From Gemmatimonadota bacterium (GTDB taxonomy: Bacteria; Gemmatimonadota; Gemmatimonadetes; Gemmatimonadales; GWC2-71-9), in contig SHZT01000003.1 of NCBI GenBank assembly GCA_009692185.1, forward strand, positions 237,574 through 301,573: a DNA stretch of 64,000 nucleotides. Reading direction: 5' to 3'. This document shows positions 62,387-64,000 of the stretch, piece by piece. Position 1 is the stretch's first letter; each line of letters starts with the position of its first letter. Position numbers and translations under genes: made by a program. The notes beneath the pieces are model-generated. The model was not told the DNA's origin and did not search any database. It saw only the letters and a program-made list of their open reading frames with translations.

Positions 62387-62724
62387 GCGCCTTCAGGCGG
62401 CGTCCACCCTGGAGGGCGTTTCCCCAGCAGGTCCGCGACCGTCGTTTCCCGGAAGAACGTGGCGACCGCTTCCGACGTCTTCTTCCACTGCGCGTGCGCG
62501 TTGCAGGCCGTCCGGTCGCTGCATACCGGGCGACCGAGCAGACATTGCCGCCCCGCCGTTATGTCATCGAATTCCTGGACGATCTCCAGCAGGGTCGTTT
62601 CCTCAGGCGCCTGCGCCAGCCGGAACCCGCCGGACTTCCCGCGAGTCGAGGTCAGGATGCCGGCGCGGGCGAGCGTGTGGAAGATCTTGGACAAGTAATT
62701 GGCGGGACTGCGGACAGCGCCCAT
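62383..62724 (-). pseudogene. Rrf2-family regulator lacking its N-terminal helices
   Basis: 113 residues from ATG 62724. The sequence SPANYLSKIFHTLARAGIL is the middle of the Rrf2 winged helix, followed by TSTRGKSGGFRLAQAPEETT and the three-cysteine cluster (CLLGRPVCSDRTAC) that binds [2Fe-2S] in IscR/NsrR-type proteins. The usual first 35-40 residues are missing, and the in-frame sequence upstream (Arg/Ala-rich) does not encode them in any frame I checked. DNA binding should be impaired. Only about 150 bp separate it from a disrupted tRNA gene, so the same event may have damaged both. Confidence 0.65.
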
Positions 62725-62830
62725 CGGGGTGGCGGCAGCGTCCCGAGCAGAACCCGTGCGCCGACGCGCCGAGACCCTTGGTGCCCTTGGGCAGCAGGAA
62801 ACCCAGCCCTTAATTCACGCTGAAGTGGCC

Positions 62831-62860
62831 TTGAAGGACCGGGGAACGCCGAGGTATGTT
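62831..62860 (+). promoter_or_regulatory. Promoter of the truncated tRNA-Cys
   Basis: TTGAAG (-35), 18-base spacer, TATGTT (-10), ending 12 bases before the tRNA. It shows that the tRNA remnant was a real transcribed gene. Confidence 0.5.
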
Positions 62861-62872
62861 CCCCAGCCTCAC

Positions 62873-62909
<37 letters not shown>

Positions 62910-62961
62910 GGACTTCCGGGGATTTCCCTGGGGGTCTTTCTGTTTCCGCTGCCGTCCGCCT

Positions 62962-63117
62962 GTGTCTGAAGCGCCCGACCCCGCAGTCCCCCCTAGTGAC
63001 CGCCAAGTCCGCCAGATCCTTCTCAGACTGCCAGCAAAAGTGCCGACAGCCGTTCTGGCGGCGATTCTGGCGCGAGCTAACCGTTGGTGTGTGCCCAAGG
63101 CGGTTGGGGAGCCATAG
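62962..63117 (+). CDS. Very small ORF in the element leader (doubtful)
   Basis: 51 residues from GTG 62962 (SEAPDPAVPPSDRQVRQILL, LPAKVPTAVLAAILARA). Helical, no recognised domain and no clear ribosome site. It may be a small element gene or chance. Confidence 0.25.
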   Translation: MSEAPDPAVPPSDRQVRQILLRLPAKVPTAVLAAILARANRWCVPKAVGEP

Positions 63118-63277
63118 AGCGCGCTAGGCCTGTTCCGAGGACCTCACGCCAGAAGGCGACTCTCCGGAACGGTGTCCCTTTCGCTCACCGAAGCCTTGGC
63201 AGGTCCAAAAGGGCTCTACCCCCCTTGTAGCAGAGGCACGCACGGGAGGTTGGGTAACACTCGAAAGGAGGTCGGGA

Positions 63278-63799
63278 ATGCTCCACAAGGGCAGGGTGCC
63301 AGCGATCTCGACATTCGTCGCCCCAAACGATGCGGCGGTCTTGAGCTTGACCCTACAGGCGCGGACAGCGTTGGGGGACTGGCTGGGCGGCTATCCCTGG
63401 GATCACTTCGTGACGCTCACGTTTAGCTCGGGGAGTCCATCGACTGAAGGGGCGATCAAGGCTTTTCGTGGCTGGATTCGACGGCTGGAACAACGAGGGC
63501 AGCAGAGGATTTCGTGGTTTTACGTGCTGGAGACGAGTCATGGTGGGATGCGCCATTTGCACGCCTTAGTTCTTGGAACCGCCGGGCTTCCTTCCGCCGC
63601 CTTGGAGAACGCATGGCGGTGGGGACGAGTCGATGCCTCTGAGTACGACAGGCGCAAAGGGGCATCTTATTACGTGACGAAGTGGGCCGCGTTCGGGGAG
63701 GCGGACTACGACTTCGATCTGCCCATGACGACCGGCCCAGTTGGAGCGCACAGCCCGGAAGTCCCATTGAATGGCTTTACTTACGCCCAGGTGCCCTAG
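63278..63799 (+). CDS. HUH-type replication initiator / relaxase-like protein
   Basis: 173 residues. The three motifs of rolling-circle Rep proteins are in order: HFVTLTFSS (motif 1), RHLHALVLG with its HxH metal pair (motif 2), and SYYVTKW with the catalytic Tyr and Lys (motif 3). It would nick one strand at an origin for rolling-circle replication or transfer. AAAGGAGG stands seven bases before the ATG, a stronger ribosome site than at most genes here, as expected for a mobile element. Confidence 0.8.
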   Translation: MLHKGRVPAISTFVAPNDAAVLSLTLQARTALGDWLGGYPWDHFVTLTFSSGSPSTEGAIKAFRGWIRRLEQRGQQRISWFYVLETSHGGMRHLHALVLGTAGLPSAALENAWRWGRVDASEYDRRKGASYYVTKWAAFGEADYDFDLPMTTGPVGAHSPEVPLNGFTYAQVP

Positions 63800-63815
63800 G
63801 GAGGCCGAGACGCCC

Positions 63816-64000
63816 ATGAGCGCACAAGCAACCGAATCAGCGGGCAAAACAGCGCGACCCGCCCTGGTTGCGTCGTCCCACCCGAACGGGGGGATGCTGT
63901 TCACGGGTGGCGTACCGGGCAACCGGGGCGGGACCGGCCGTCCCCCGTCGGTTCTCAGGGAGCGGCTCCGCGGCAGCTTTGCAGACCGGGTGAACGTCCT
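63816..64000 (+). CDS. Mobile-element/phage-like gene, 5' part
   Basis: The frame is open to the window end (61 codons). After a short Ala/Ser-rich start it reads GGMLFTGGVPGNRGGTGRPP then SVLRERLRGSFADRVNVL, a Gly/Arg-rich N-terminus of the kind seen on small terminase-like or phage DNA-binding proteins. It follows the Rep gene by 16 bases. Too short to assign. Confidence 0.5.
   Translation, partial: MSAQATESAGKTARPALVASSHPNGGMLFTGGVPGNRGGTGRPPSVLRERLRGSFADRVNV

Larger units (their letters stand above)
62910..64000 (+). mobile_element. Left end of an element inserted in tRNA-Cys
   Basis: Starts at the tRNA break and runs past the window. It carries an HUH Rep gene with a near-perfect Shine-Dalgarno, a second gene with a phage-like start, and a 360-bp leader (62918-63277) with little coding. 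No integrase is visible; it would be outside the window. Element type cannot be set from this end alone. Confidence 0.6.

Noticed and set aside
62910..64000. Small group I intron in the tRNA-Cys anticodon loop
   Set aside because: The 3' half of the tRNA does not appear within 1.1 kb and a Rep gene is present; an intron remains possible only if it is very large.

Overview
This 64 kb window is chromosomal DNA from a high-GC bacterium with a diderm envelope. It has TonB-receptor, BamA-like and beta-barrel genes, several lipoproteins, a futalosine-type menaquinone gene, an aa3-type oxidase without a fused cytochrome c, a coproporphyrin-style heme cluster and many ATG/GTG/TTG starts overlapping upstream stops. 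This gene mix suggests Gemmatimonadota or a nearby phylum. That is an inference from gene content; there is no rRNA in the window. No CRISPR array was seen, and mobile-element DNA appears only at the right edge.

Layout. 1-7 kb (minus strand): mutS (cut by the window edge), a SPOR protein, holA, an ECF sigma/anti-sigma pair, a Nudix hydrolase and upp. 7-8.6 kb: a CsgG-like gene broken by two single-base frameshifts. 8.6-15.5 kb (minus): one long run hemD, hemQ-Rieske fusion, hemE, hemG, then an ECF sigma factor, a membrane anti-sigma candidate carrying a glycogen-binding-like domain, and two exported proteins, one with the same domain. 15.5-25 kb: a small membrane gene (frameshifted), a TonB receptor, tRNA-Phe, lipoproteins, a small blue-copper protein, a CHRD protein, pruA behind a CRP-like palindrome, and a K+ channel.

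25.1-40.9 kb (plus) is the most striking part, a tightly packed respiratory island. It begins with a membrane protein, an Mrp ATPase, a zinc-ribbon protein with a C-terminal PCP_red-like domain (the small domain of protochlorophyllide reductase B subunits), a ferredoxin, a double universal-stress protein with two PCP_red-like modules, and a radical-SAM/SPASM protein that also ends in one. These lead into a CydA-like oxidase subunit without CydB and without the usual quinol-loop motif, three c-type cytochrome genes (one fused to an ethylbenzene-dehydrogenase-gamma-like domain), a cupredoxin, coxBACD, ctaB and two tiny membrane proteins. A maturation module for a bd-like, cytochrome c-fed oxidase or another tetrapyrrole enzyme is a reasonable hypothesis.

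41-50 kb: a large lipoprotein/outer-membrane barrel pair, a TolB-like propeller, lepB, and small genes including a histone-H1-like tail made of 24-bp repeats. 50.4-51.0 kb: no convincing protein gene, but a promoter, about 430 nt rich in hairpins and a strong terminator, which makes it a good candidate for an unrecognised structured RNA. 51-62.7 kb: a YhaM-like nuclease, acyltransferase, htpX, lemA, a MerR-like regulator, a pseudopilin, mqnD, a BamA-like protein, a pilT-like ATPase with an in-frame amber codon, and an Rrf2 regulator lacking its first helices. 62.8-64 kb: a tRNA-Cys gene with its own promoter stops exactly at the end of the anticodon loop and is followed by an HUH-type Rep gene and another mobile-element-like gene, so an integrated element begins here.

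Three single-base frame breaks (about 7.29, 8.19 and 15.75 kb) are all repaired by adding one G or C to a homopolymer. Sequencing error is therefore at least as likely as true gene decay for those loci.
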